Below, one piece after another: positions 12,385 through 23,699 of a stretch of DNA of 64,000 bases. The notes beneath the pieces are model-generated. The model was not told the DNA's origin, did not search any database, and saw only the letters and a program-made list of their open reading frames with translations. Source of the DNA: Capsicum annuum. Taxonomy: Eukaryota > Streptophyta > Magnoliopsida > Solanales > Solanaceae. Each line of letters starts with the position of its first letter. The first letter of the stretch is position 1. The stretch lies in contig NW_025892868.1 of NCBI RefSeq assembly GCF_002878395.1, positions 160,395 to 224,394 of the forward strand, written 5' to 3'. Made by a program: the position numbers and the translations under genes.

Positions 12385-13888
12385 TCATAACTCTCAAATT
12401 ACACTCTTGAATGGGTGTAAGCGATCATTTTCAATATAAAACCCAACTAGGTTGGGGTCGAATCCCACAGGGAATAGGGTGTGAACTTCAATTTATTTAT
12501 GAAATGCTTTACTGATAGTTTACTATTTCCAAAAGATGGGGGTTTAAGTTTCACAGAAAGCCAAATGTCACTTTCAATGCTTCAGCGTTTGTAATCAATA
12601 TAAATGAAAAACCAGAGTTATGTTCACCGTGGGTGTTCGGAGTTAATAAATACTAGGTAATGCTTGGGATTCTTGGAGTAAGTAGAAACAACAGAATATC
12701 CTTGACTATGATACTTTCTCACTTATCTCTCGACCTCACCAAACAATTTATTATCTAATTCTCTTAAACTTAGATAACTTATCTATTTCTAATAGGATTT
12801 TATCTCAGCTAGATTAATCCAGTTATAGCATCAATCATTAAATAGAAGGTTGGTAGCTTCCAAGTTCCTGTTGATAATTCACGACCTCTAGTCTATTTCT
12901 TTATTAGAAGCAAATAAAACCTAAGGCATAATCTAATGTTTGTAACCACTAGATTTCAGTTAAAACAACAGAATTTTAAGATGTTTTACTACTCTTTGAA
13001 TTCGTTAAACACCTAGTATCATATCAAACCCTAATCCATGGATCCCATAACTCCGGCTACTGAAATTAGCCGCTCATGATTTAATGAATGAAATAACAAG
13101 TTGAATTTATGATGATAAAGATCAACTTACGAGCGGATGAAAAAACAATAAGTAGTTCCTTCAATTTAATCACAAGGTGGAAGGTCAAAATAGTTGATAA
13201 GAAATAAGAAAAATATTTGATGGTAAAGATGAAGCAATGTTACATGCTTCTCTTCAGAAGTTCTTATCTGATAATTAATGATCGATTCTCCGAAAAACCC
13301 TAAAAAAAGACTTTAAATAGTCAACCCTAATTAAGGAAACAAAATTAAAGTTTTAGTTTTCTCTTCGGATTAGAAGAAGATGCTTTTGACTGCGTGTCAG
13401 ACACCTGACAACGTGTATGAAATGTTGTCAAAGGTTCCAGTGAATTTTTATCTTCTAACTCTTCAAACGGTAATCCTGATGGCGTGTCAAAGATCTTAAT
13501 GGCTCTTGCAAACTGGCGTCACACTTCATTGGAAATCAGTATACTCTGCCCTCTGGTTGACGATGATTTTGATAAAATGTCAAATATTTGATGGCCCTTA
13601 TGAATCATCATCATAGTTTATGTAATCTTCTCAGGTTCTGTCTAATCTTGACAGTGACTTTAACAGCCTGTCCCATGTATGACAGTGCTTCAAAATGATC
13701 ACCAGATACATTTCAACTTATTTTCACTAGATTTCAACTATTTTATTCTTCATTCCTTTGGTTTCCTCCGCGATTACTTATATCTGCATTAACACACAAA
13801 AACAATTAAAAACAACAAAAGTTGCTTAAGGCTTCACAATTATTCAGAGTTAAAAGCTTCAAATGTGTTAGCATCGGCTCACACATCA
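12385..13888 (-). repeat. E3 5' LTR
   Basis: 1504 bp from TCATAAC (TG mutated to TC) to ACACATCA, homologous along its length to 6109-7628. The TGACGG-type words recur at 13380-13700 and the TATA-like GACTATTTAAAGTC lies at 13322-13309. Confidence 0.9.
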
Positions 13889-13893
13889 GTCCC
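13889..13893. repeat. Target site duplication of E3, right copy (GTCCC)
   Basis: Perfect match to 6104-6108; see the left copy. Confidence 0.9.
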
Positions 13894-14480
13894 CCATGTC
13901 TAGATGAGCTCAGAAAAAAGTTAATTTTCAGTGTTAGATTCTAGTGAGAAGAGTTTTTAGGAGTTGAAGACTCGATTCTCCTCATCCCCAGTTTTGATGT
14001 TGCCAGATGGTTCATGTGGGTTTGTTGTTTATTTTGATTCTTTATGAGTTGGTTTGGTTTGGTTTGTGTTTTGATGCATAGAGGTAAGGTCAAAACCTAC
14101 TCCTCTATACAGCTTAAACTGCATGAAAAGAATTACTCTACCCATGATCTTGAGTTTGCAGTTGTTATTTTTGCCTTGAAAATTTAAAGGCATTATTTGT
14201 ATGGGGTTCATATTGATGTGTTTACTGATCACAAAAGTTTGCAGTATGTGTTTTTGCAGAAATATTTAAATCACCATTAAAGAAGGTGGTAGAATTATTG
14301 AAATATTATGGTATGAGTATTTTGTATCACCCGATCAAGGCCAACGTAGTGGTAGATGCCCTTAGTAGATTGTCTATGGGTAGTGTTTCTTCTATGGAGG
14401 ATGATAAGAAGTAGTTAGTCAGGAAGGTTCATCAGCTTGATAGATTAGGTGTGAGGTTGGTGGATTTAGCTGAGGGTAGT
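13889..14480 (+). pseudogene. E2 RNase H domain, decayed (Ty3/gypsy)
   Basis: Resumes E2 after the E3 insertion. Readable blocks are [20 protein letters not shown] and then [12 protein letters not shown], followed by HYLYGVHIDVFTDHKSLQYV near 14180-14250. These match the RNase H and connection part of Ty3/gypsy pol. The stretch is broken by stops (for example in KI-stop-RHYLYG) and frameshifts. This domain removes the RNA strand during reverse transcription; this copy cannot work. Confidence 0.8.
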
Positions 14481-15960
14481 GTATAGGTTTAAATAGTTCA
14501 TAATCTTATCTGGTGGCTGAACTAAAGGAGAAGCAAGATAGGGATTCTAGTTTGGTTAAGTTGAAGGAATCGGTTAGAGATCAGAAGACAGTGGTTTTCT
14601 TTAAAGAGGGAGATGGTGTATTTCTATGTCTGGGTAGGCTATGCATGCCATGTGTAGATATTTTTAGACAGTGAATCCTTGCAGAAGCACATAGTGTACG
14701 TTATTCTATTTAACTTGGAGCCACTAAGATGTAACGTGATTTATGGGAAATCTATTGGTGGTGTAGTAGGAAGAGCGATATTGCAGAGTTTGTAGCTAAG
14801 TGTCCTAATTGTCAGCAGGTTAAGCTTGAGCACCAAAGGCCTAGTGACATAATTTAAGAGTTTAATATTCCCACTTGGAAGTGGAGAGAGGTAAATATAG
14901 ATTTTATGGTAGAGTTTCCCCGTTCAAGCTGTCAGCATGATTCAATATGGGTTATTGTAGACAAGATGAACAAACCAGCCTATTTCTTGCGAGTTCATAC
15001 TTTTTATACAGCTTAGGGCTATGCTAACCTCTATATTAGAGAGTTCGTTAGATTGCATGGAGTCCCATTGTCTATCATTTTTTATAGAGGTACTTAGTTT
15101 ACCTCTCGGTTTTTGAAAGCTTTCATTAGGGTCTTGGCACCCAGGGTTATCTCGGTACAAACTTTCACTCTCAAACAGATGGTCAGGTAGAGATGACTAT
15201 TTAGACCCTAGATAACATGTTGAGAGCATGTGTTATCGACATTAAGGGTAGTTGGGATAATCACTTCCCTTTGATTGATTTTGCCTACAATAACAGTTAT
15301 TATTCCACTATTCAGATGGCTCTATTTAAGGCTCTTTATGAGAAGATAGGTAGATCTTCTATTGGTTGGTTTGAGGCAGGTAAAACTGCATTGATAGGGC
15401 CGGATTATATATTTGATGTGATGGAGAAAGTTTAGTTAATCTGGGAGAGGTTTAAGATAGCCCAAAATCATCAAAAACCTATGCAGATGTGAGAAAGAGA
15501 AATCCTGAGTTTGACATTGGCGACTTAGTTTATTTGAGAATCTTTCCTATGAAGGGAATGAAGAGGTTTTACAAGAAGGGAAAGCTCAATACTCGATATA
15601 TTAGCCTTTATAGGATCTAGAGTAGCTTAGGAAAGGTATCTTATGAGCTTGAGTTGCGTGCAGATTCGCCATCAGTGCATCTAGTGTTCCATGTCTTTTT
15701 GTTAAAGAAGTGTATTGGCGTCCAAGCAGTAGTAGTTCCTTTAGAAAGTATGGGTGTTTAGGATAGCCTTTCTTATGAAGAAATCCTGATTGAAATCCTT
15801 GATCGCTAGATGCGTACACTGAGGAGCAAAGAATTTCCCTTGGTCAATGTTCTTTGGAGGAATTAGTCCATTGAGGGAGTTACTTGGGAAGCAGAAGAAG
15901 ACATGAGTACCAAGTACCCCTCCACAAACTCAAACTTATCTTATGGTAACTGTTTTCCTT
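14481..15960 (+). pseudogene. E2 integrase with C-terminal chromodomain-like end, decayed
   Basis: The zinc-binding region is visible at 14680-14830 (AEAHSVRYSI, later AEFVAKCPNCQQVKLEHQ). The catalytic core follows (NIDFMVEFP, SIWVIVDKMNKPA). The second catalytic aspartate has become tyrosine: SIIFYRGT at about 15075, where SD is expected before RGT. Further on, an open piece at 15217-15435 carries FPLIDFAYNNSYYS, and the tail near 15840-15920 reads EFPLVNVLWRN and GVTWEAEEDMSTKYP. That tail resembles the end of plant Ty3/gypsy integrases. Several in-frame stops interrupt the frame. Confidence 0.82.
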
Positions 15961-16160
15961 AGATTTTCTCTTTTCCTTTATCAGTTCTAGCTATATAATC
16001 ATCTTTCTGTCATTTTATGCATTCACAAATCAGTTTAGTCATGTATCATGTCTCAAACTCATTCATGTAACCATGTTTTTAGTTATACATGTTCATTATG
16101 TGATTTCAATTCCCTTAGTATTCTCAGATTAACTCATTTCATTCGAGGATGAATGTTCCC
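15961..16160 (+). other. E2 3' untranslated region
   Basis: About 200 bases from the end of integrase to the polypurine tract. It contains TTCGAGGATGAATGTTCCC next to the tract; a similar TCGGGAATGAATGTTCC precedes the E7 tract at 49159. Confidence 0.6.
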
Positions 16161-16173
16161 AAAGGGGAGATAT
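16161..16173 (+). other. E2 polypurine tract
   Basis: AAAGGGGAGATAT directly before TGTAATACCC, the start of the 3' LTR. Confidence 0.8.
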
Positions 16174-18366
16174 TGTAATACCCGGTACTAGTCTTATCTC
16201 AGTTCATCCCATAGTAAATGCATAAGAGGCTTAGAACCTAAAAATTTAGCTAAGTGTTAGGGACTTTGATTTATTTTTGGCCACTTAACTTTGATGATTT
16301 TTAAAGACACCTTTCTGATCCCGAGATGTAAGTTTTTGAGTTAATTCATGTTCAGGGGTGTAAGGAGCAAGCCTCGAGGAAGTTTTAGATTTTTTGCACG
16401 AGGATTGAGGCATGTTTAGATTTTGTTTCTAGCACCTCACCATGATTGCATCGTGTCGCGGTGGGTATAGAGATGGGTAGTTCATTGCATCGCGGTGATG
16501 GGTCAATCAATGTTCCAGTTTCAAATTTAAATTCCAGAGGGGCAGTCCTGTCTTTTCCCCTCACCCCTATCCGTAATAACACAGGTTTTACCTTTAGATA
16601 AGGCATTATTTTCCCACTTTCCACAATTTTCATCTCAAATAAACCCTAAGATTTTTCCTAGTTTATCAAATTAAATCCTCTACCCTTCAAGAAAACTCGA
16701 GAAATCAAGTTTCACCATCTAAGAACTTTTAAGAGTTATTCCCTTTCAAGATTTAAGTATTAAAGGTATGTGTGATGTTCATTCATGGGCCCTTTCCACC
16801 CATGGAGTTCAAGAATACTACTTTTATATCAAATTGTTGGTTTTTAAAAGTTTTATGTAGAATTATCCCCATGAATTGTGATGAATTTCTACTATACGTC
16901 ATCTTTACATTTATTTTTTATGGAATTAAACCTTACATGTTGGAATGATGACATTTCCATGTTAAATCACTGAATTAGGGTTTTTTTATTGTAGCCATGT
17001 GATTATTACATTTTTAATCTATTCCTATAATTCATCACCCTCATGAGTTTGATGAAATATCTAAGAGTTAAATTTTGAAAAATAATCCCTTTTATGGGTT
17101 TTAAGGCTTCATATATCCTTAATGTTATTTCCATTAAGTGTTGGGTGTTATGAATACCTAAAATTTAGCTATTTATATAGTTTCTAGTAATTACAGAATG
17201 ATAACGGATAAACCATGAACATCGTCAATCAGTTAGTTGTTATGTTCAGTCATTGCTCAGTTAAACGTAGGTTAGTTCAATCATCAGTGTCTTTCTGTTG
17301 GGAGTAAAACTTAGCACCGAGTGAACGTAGGGATGGCGTCTCCCTCGTCAGTAGGCATAAGGGACTTGTCTCCCTGTCAGTAGGCATGAGACTGTGTAGA
17401 AGTCCCTTAGTTCAAGACCTACAACGCCACTATAGACTTTGAGGGGTCCCCCGTCAGTTATACATGACACCCTCATCCTTTAGGATGTTAGATTAGTGGA
17501 TCAACACAACAAAGGTTAGTACTCGTGCCATGGTACTAAACCCTTCGAACTAGGTTACAGGTTGGACCCTTATAATACATTGGGGTATGTCAATTATAGC
17601 TAGCTCCCACACTCTTAGTTCAATAATTAGCACTAAGTTTAGTTTTAGGTTTGCTTGACCATAACATACAATTATTAGTTTCTCAATGATCTATGTTTCA
17701 GTATTTCAGTTTACAAACCACATAAAAACATGCATTCATGCTTGTTCATGCATTCTCTGATTTTACAGTTTTTATGCATTATACTCACCTATACCATATT
17801 ATTCTGTCAGTTATTATCTCATGCATATAACACATACAATTCAACCTAACATCATCTCATATACTAGTACATTCAAAGTACTAATCATATACTCGTTTCT
17901 TGGGCTATGATGTTTAATATCATAGGTTCAGACACTTAGTTACTTGACCGTCTTAGGCAGATCAGCTTATCTGCAGTAGCAAGAGTGGTGAGTTCTCATC
18001 CTTTGAGGATGGGTTTATCTTATATTCAGTTATGTCAGCAGTTCAGTTATTTAGTAAGTCGGAGTTAGTTGGGGATTTGTCCCATCAACTCCACAGTTAA
18101 TCAGTTTTAGACATTCAGATAGATAGTCATCTTATTAGTTATTTTTATCGGTATTTTTAGTAAGTTTCAAGACCTTTAGAATGATGATTCAATATCGTTT
18201 TCAGTTTTTAATACCTTATGGCATTATCAACTATTTTTCACATAGGTCTTGATCATTAGTATATTATTCATTACTCATAGCAGGTACCCGTTCATCGGTT
18301 AGCTTGTGTTCTTTTAGGACCATAAGCACCGTTGGCTCGACTAGGTGGTCGCCTCAGATTGTGATA
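16174..18366 (+). repeat. E2 3' LTR
   Basis: Starts TGTAATACCC after the polypurine tract. The right end is placed at GATTGTGATAT near 18366, where the sequence changes character, but no second LTR is available to confirm it. Words with GTCGCGGTG and CATCGCGGTG lie at 16430-16510, followed by GGGGCAGTCCTGTCTTTTCC at 16538-16557, similar to the motif upstream of the TATA box in E1 and E5. Clustered CCCTCGTCAGTAGGCAT words lie at 17340-17400. Confidence 0.7.
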
Positions 18367-18769
18367 TGTTGTAGGCAAAAAAGGATCCAATTCCTAGTGG
18401 AATCACACCTCTAGAGGTGGCCAATTGAGATTCATTAAAGATGTCTTAAAGATAAACAAAACATAGACAGTTCAAAAATGGAAAATAAAAAGGAGAACCA
18501 TTATGATTTATGATGATCATTACTAAGTATTTTAAATATCGAGTGTGAGAAAATTAAAGAAGTGGATACTAATATAGTTACCTGAGTAGCAAAGAGATAA
18601 GGCAAGATTGTGTCCTACCGAACTAGTAGTAGATACTAAGTGAAGAAGGGTTGTTGATGCACTTTGTCCTTCTAAAGCAGTTTATTAGTGGAAAAAGGAG
18701 AGAGAAAAATGATGACTCCGTCGGTGAGGAACCTGGTACTGTCTAAAAAAATATTCAAAAAACTAATGA
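18367..18769. other. No feature recognised
   Basis: Sequence to the right of the E2 LTR. I see no boundary, coding motif or repeat that I can support. Confidence 0.4.
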
Positions 18770-19640
18770 AGTAAGAAATCCAAGGAGTTATAAAGAAACA
18801 AATTGTACTTCGTGGATATATGTTTGATCCAGATATATTTAAGATGCTTGGAATAAGGGACCTATGTTAATAACAGCCTCTTCCTAATCTTCATGATTAT
18901 GAAATTGAAATGGAATACTGTACTGCAAACAATAGTGTGATTACTTATGTTCAATGAATATAAATTTACCTAGATGCGATATAGCTTGGGTAAATATCAC
19001 AGGTAACTACATATGATCTATTCCCTTTAGAAAAAGACTGCTTCAAAGAAATTTTTTGAGATCACTAGCAAGATGGACAAAAAAAAGTTTAAGCATCTTC
19101 TCAAAAATAGCTGAAGTGTGACTGTCAATTTGTATTTGAATTTCTCGACAAAATTTTACTCCCAAAATTTGAAAAAAAAATATAATGGTACATCTAAATA
19201 GGGTTATGTAAATAATGTCATTTTTTCAGCGTATTAGTCTTTTTACACTAATGGTGAAGCAAATGAACAAGGTTATGAATGAGAAGAAAGGAAGTGTTTT
19301 AATTCTTCCAAGCAGGACATGGCAAGTAATTTCCTCATAATGAAGCACTGGTTTTATATTCTTACGCTAGGAGAATGCAAATTTGAAAAGAATAAGAGAG
19401 GTGTGAGCTCTCACTAAATTATATCTGATCTCATCTCTGCTCAAAAGCAAGCTAATAAATTATTAGATCATATCACTACATAGCTTGCTCAAAATGATTT
19501 GGAGATAGCATAAGCTAAAAAGCATGTAGTTATAGTTTAAGCTCAATAGGATGTAGATGTATCTCAAATAAAGTCTATTATACAACAAGCCTCCTAGAAT
19601 CTCATGACTCAATTTCGTTGGTCATGATGGCACCTACTAT
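18770..19640 (+). pseudogene. Decayed reading frame of unknown, probably retroelement, origin
   Basis: One plus frame reads as protein-like sequence through many stops: YMFDPDIFKMLGIRDL, then LPNLHDYEIEMEYCTANNSV, then TTYDLFPLEKDCFKEIF (18810-19060). Further on come SAQKQANKLLDHITT, LAQNDLEIA and AKKHVVIV (19440-19540). Most stops sit where CAG or CAA would give glutamine, which suggests an old methylated, deaminated coding sequence. The style recalls the extra ORF upstream of gag in some Tat-group elements, but I cannot confirm that. The C-terminal part is polar and likely helical. Confidence 0.4.
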
Positions 19641-20199
19641 AATTGGAATAAGTACAAGAGCTTCTAATATAGTGAAAGTACAAAATCAAATACTAAATAA
19701 CTATAGATGTACAACCCTTCTCTAAAAACAATATTGAAACCAGTCTAAACGACAAAAAATAGAGAAGAAATGCTTTCAATGTCAGGAGCGGACTCTGAAT
19801 CTCCAATCCATAGTTGCTTTGCATGACACACACAATAACGACAAGAACCCATATTATGATCTGTAGTTTGCAGAAGTTTAGTATGAGTACCAAACACTTT
19901 GAACTCATAAGGAAACTATAGAATGAGCTCCAAAGTTAATACAAATATAAATAACATGTAGATTAAGAATGTAAACTATGGGATACTAGATAGGATTCTA
20001 ACATAATAAAGCTAAGAGGAAATTAGAATAAACCATCCTATTTTAGCTATCTTCGGTAACATAAGTATTATACAGTATATCACTATCTAAAATACAAATA
20101 AAAAGTAGAAGAGGGATATTTAGTAGTATACAAGGCCAAGAAATACGTATACAATGTGAATAAATGAAGGAAGAGAGAGATATATAGGAATACCATACC
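19641..20199. other. No feature recognised
   Basis: AT-rich sequence with no clear frame, boundary or repeat. The minus frame at 19693-19908 has no recognisable motif. Confidence 0.4.
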
Positions 20200-21109
20200 T
20201 AGATATGTATATATATGTGTGTGTCCATACAAGGCTAAATAACAGGTAAACCTAATATAGTCAATCTAATCCCTCCAGTTAATCCTAACCAAGAAGAAAT
20301 TCTACACTAGAATGATCAAGGCCTATAGTCGAGTGTCTAACCACGAGTATACTATTCGTATGGTAAACTACCATAAATAAAAGGAAAGGATCAAAATCAT
20401 AACTCAAATCTTATTACCAATTCATAAATATTCTACCACAAACTAACATAATAACAACAATATAGTAATTGGCTAGTTTTACAAACAATACCTAATTGGT
20501 CCCCATAAATCAAAAGGTTCAAAGAGCACACAACACACAACAAGCAAAATTCATTACCTACACCAAAGCAATCCCCATAAGACTGATAAATATAGGAATT
20601 AAACAACATCTTTATGATAGGAAGTGGGTATGCATGAGTGAATGCAAATTAAATCCATATCACCATAATCGATCCAAGCGCCACAATATACCCAGCGTAT
20701 ACACCTCGTCCAGCTCAATGGCTCACAAAGACAGGACTTACAGTGACCTCTCTTCTCTTATAGGGCGGCTCATATATTAAGAGGCCCCTAGGGGTTCTTG
20801 AAGTACTTGTATACACTGACTTGGTCGGGATCTAGGATTTCCATTAATTATCTTCATTATCAATCTACTTTGTCCAGTACTGAATATATATATAATAAAT
20901 GCACAGACTCAACCGTGGCTAAAAGAGTGTAAGTATGTAAATATGTTTCCCAGGGTCAACTCCAACACTAAATTATCATAATATAGTAAAAAGGGGTCAA
21001 AATCTCTTGTGACCAAAGTAAATAGTATTGGTAAAACCATAGACTATAATCTATCTTGGCAAATATCTAAAACATCACTTTTAGTTACAAAATCTAATAA
21101 ATTATTAAG
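20200..21109 (-). repeat. Probable old LTR fragment (minus), host of E4
   Basis: No coding pattern; short repeats such as TATGTATATATATGTGTGTG near 20208 and a style like the interior of minus-oriented Ty3/gypsy LTRs. It would continue after E4 at 27559 and, past further insertions, at 28100-29433. No LTR end is present, so the call is weak. Confidence 0.3.
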
Positions 21110-21114
21110 TAAGG
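21110..21114. repeat. Target site duplication of E4, left copy (TAAGG)
   Basis: TAAGG directly left of the LTR start TGCTATG, repeated at 27554-27558 directly right of the other LTR end TTTCAACA. Confidence 0.88.
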
Positions 21115-21840
21115 TGCTATGTGTAGTTTTGATGATGAGAAAATGACTATAAGGGACTAAGTCCCTGGATCTTCAAACTAACAAGACAACTGACACGCGT
21201 CTGCACAACTTTGTCCGTTTGTGTAACAAATTGGTAGGTGCTTCTTGTACTATTTTGGACACCTATTCTAGTGAAATTTCAACCCTAATCATCACTCGTC
21301 TATAAATGGAAAAAAGATTCTTCTTAATCAAATGGTTTTATGCAAATATTTTAGAGATATTAAGAGAGAAAAGAGGGAAAAACCCTGATTACAACAATGC
21401 TCAAGCATACCTCATGTTTTTAGTTTTCTCAATATTATAAAGTAGTGAGTGTTGTTCACTACGATCTAATTTGTAAATGAATTACTCAGTGTAGAGGGCT
21501 CTTGGAAGAGTTGTGAATATAGGCTAGTAGTAGAGTTAGTACAAGTAAGAGGGGCCTAAAGATAGGCTAAAATTATTTCTTTAATCAAGAGGTTGATTAT
21601 AGTGGATTTTCTTTGTTTTTTAGGGCAAGCCATAGTTATTTCTTCATTGAACAAGGTTATTTCAACATTAAATTCTTGTGTTGATTAATTACCCACAAAG
21701 TCTTTAGTTTTCCAACACTTCATTGTTCTTTGATGATTTTTTTACTGAGATTGACTTTGAGGGACGTAGTCCCTCATTGTGTGTTGAATTTGAGGGACCT
21801 AGTCCCTCACTGTGTGTTGAAACCCTCAAAGGTTTCAACA
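21115..21840 (+). repeat. E4 5' LTR
   Basis: 726 bp, TGCTATGTGTAG to GGTTTCAACA. Contains three palindromes of the form AGGGAC-N-AGTCCCT (21152-21166, 21759-21775, 21792-21808). TATAAATGG at 21301 is a fair TATA-like candidate. Confidence 0.9.
21756..21821 (+). repeat. 33-bp tandem duplication with palindromic core in E4 5' LTR
   Basis: Two units starting TTTGAGGGAC at 21756 and 21789, each with GAGGGACNTAGTCCCTC and TGTGTGTTGAA. The 3' LTR has only one diverged unit (27504-27536), so the duplication arose after or during this insertion, or came from a different template. Confidence 0.8.
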
Positions 21841-21842
21841 AT

Positions 21843-21854
21843 TGGTATCAGAGA
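21843..21854 (+). other. E4 primer binding site (initiator Met tRNA type)
   Basis: TGGTATCAGAGA matches eleven of twelve bases of the plant tRNA-iMet primer site and lies two bases after the LTR end at 21840. Confidence 0.85.
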
Positions 21855-21897
21855 AAGTTTACTCTAAAAGTTTCATAGCCATAGTGTTCTAATTGTC

Positions 21898-22227
21898 ATG
21901 GCTACTATAACTAAACTAATGGAAGAAAGAAAGGAAGCAAAAAGTGAGCTATTCCTGACTTTGAAGGTTTTAAAATCTAACTCAGGTGAAGAAGACACTG
22001 ATGTTGCACTTCTGGAAACAAGGATTGTTAGATCTATGAAAAAAGGTGGTAGCTCTAAAGAATTCATAAGGAACTACCTAACGCAAAAGAATAATCAAAA
22101 TCTTGATACATCAAGAAGAAAAGATGCAGCTAGCTGTATAGTAAGGAGGGTGTTGGCTTCTTATGAAGACTTGTCAACCAAATTTGAGAAAGACAAAGAA
22201 TTTAGAGATAATTTCATGCAGAAATAG
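21898..22227 (+). pseudogene. E4 gag fragment
   Basis: An open frame of 109 codons starting at the first ATG after the primer site (MATITKLMEERKEAKSELF). It contains DVALLETRIVRSMKKGG and many charged residues, as expected of the gag C-terminal half. A stop follows at 22225. The frame is much shorter than a full copia gag, so the N-terminal part looks deleted or replaced. The protein would form the retroelement particle. Confidence 0.55.
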
Positions 22228-22479
22228 GATTATAAGAAAATAATCTCAAGCTCCTAGCATTGTATAATGGAAACTACTTAAGATAATGAAGAAAATTGGG
22301 TAGAAAAAGAGGATTTCACCCAAAATTTATGTATGGTTAGTAGTTTTTGAAGACACATAACTAGAAGAATTGATTGTTTTGCCCCCCTCAACATATTCCA
22401 AGGGGGAGGTGTATCGTATGAAATGGCAAAAAAGGTATACCAAAGGTTTCAAAAAGACTGGGAAATCACCTCATCATGC

Positions 22480-22875
22480 CGTACAAGATATGTATTATGT
22501 GAATGACCTTAAATACAGTCTTCTAACCGTATATTAATTCTATGACAAAGGAAATGAGATGAAATTCTCATTAGATGGATGATGATATGTATCAAGTATA
22601 AAATAAGGAAGAATTATTCTCAAAGCCAAGAGGATCATTAATATGTATGTAGCTGATTTGGAGTCTGTGTTTGATGGGAAGTTAACTTGCTTAAGTGAAC
22701 AAGGTGAAAATGCTAACTTATGGAATAGAAGATTAGGAAATATGCATTCATCCATGTTAAACAAGTTGATTTCAAGGGACCTGGTACATGGCCTACCAAA
22801 GCTAAAAATTATAGACAACAAAGTTTGTGATTCTTATGTTAACGTAAACAGACAAGATTTCCTTTCAAATTGAAA
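22480..22875 (+). pseudogene. E4 pre-integrase zinc region
   Basis: Blocks DMYYVNDLKYSLLTVY (about 22490) and then, at 22643-22873, LWNRRLGNMHSSMLNKL followed by SRDLVHGLPKLK and KVCDS. This is the GAG-pre-integrase domain of copia elements. Two histidines of the zinc site look replaced: LWN and LGN stand where LWH and LGH are usual. Confidence 0.75.
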
Positions 22876-23695
22876 AATCAATTAAGTACTTCAAAATCTC
22901 TTGAAATACTTCACATGGTTTTATGTGAACCTATTAAAGTCCAAAGTAGAGGAGGGAAGAAATATGTGCTGGTTATTATAGCTGACTCTTCCAGGTTTAC
23001 CTGAACAATGTTTATAAGACCAAGGATAAAACATATGTGGTTCTTGTGGATTTTGCCAAGAAAATCAAAGCTAAGATAAATTGCAAAATTGTTGAATTTA
23101 GGTCTAATCATGGAACTAAATTTGTGAATTCTCAAGTTGATGAATTCTATGGTAAGCATGGAATGAGTCATAACTTTTTTGTCCTAGAACTCCACAACAA
23201 AATGGAGCTTTTTATAGGAATAACAGAACACTCATAGGATTTCTAGGACTTTGGTAATTGATAGTGCTTTTCAAATGAATTTCTAGGCTGAAGCAGTGAA
23301 TACTGCTTGTTATGTCACTAACAGGTGTTTGATTAGATCAATTTTAACTAAAACTCCTTATGAGCTGGCATTTAATAGAAAGCCTAAGATAGACTATTTT
23401 AGACCTTTCAGATGCAAATATTTTGTGTTAAATAATAGAAAGAGAAAAGTGGGAACATTTGATTCTATGAGTGATAAACTTGTGTTTGTTTGCTGCTCCT
23501 CAACAAGAAAGGGTTACAGAGTGTTGAATAAAAGAAATATATATGTTGAAGAAAGTATTCATGTCATCTTTAATGAGCCAGGAAGTTTAATTAACTTTCG
23601 ACAGGATGAAAAATTAGAAGATGAAGAACTTATTCTTGTTCAAAAGGATGTTATTCTTGAAGATCATGATCAAGGGATTAAGGATGCAGAATAGT
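22876..23695 (+). pseudogene. E4 integrase core, decayed
   Basis: Blocks at 22920-23236 include GGKKYVLVII and VEFRSNHGTKFVN, where an aspartate before HG would be normal. ITEHS precedes the stop at 23235. The second open piece 23296-23694 reads MNTACYVTNRCLIRSILTKT, PYELAFNRKPKIDYFRPFRC and IHVIFNEP, the integrase C-terminal part. Stops and frameshifts near 22990, 23220 and 23285 break it. Integrase would insert the cDNA; this one cannot. Confidence 0.82.
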
Positions 23696-23699
23696 GTGA

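Larger units (their letters stand above)
6109..13888 (-). mobile_element. E3: Athila-like LTR retrotransposon carrying gag-protease but no pol
   Basis: A 7.78-kb insertion with LTRs at 6109-7628 and 12385-13888, a 5-bp target duplication, a primer site of Asp-tRNA type (minus strand TGGCGCCATTGCTGG) and a polypurine tract beside the left LTR. All signals read on the minus strand. The interior encodes a broken Athila-style gag and an aspartic protease region (9820-12256). The remaining 2.2 kb has no reverse transcriptase, RNase H or integrase motif, so the element was non-autonomous or has lost pol. It interrupts the E2 pol region. Stops and frameshifts are spread through gag. Confidence 0.88.
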
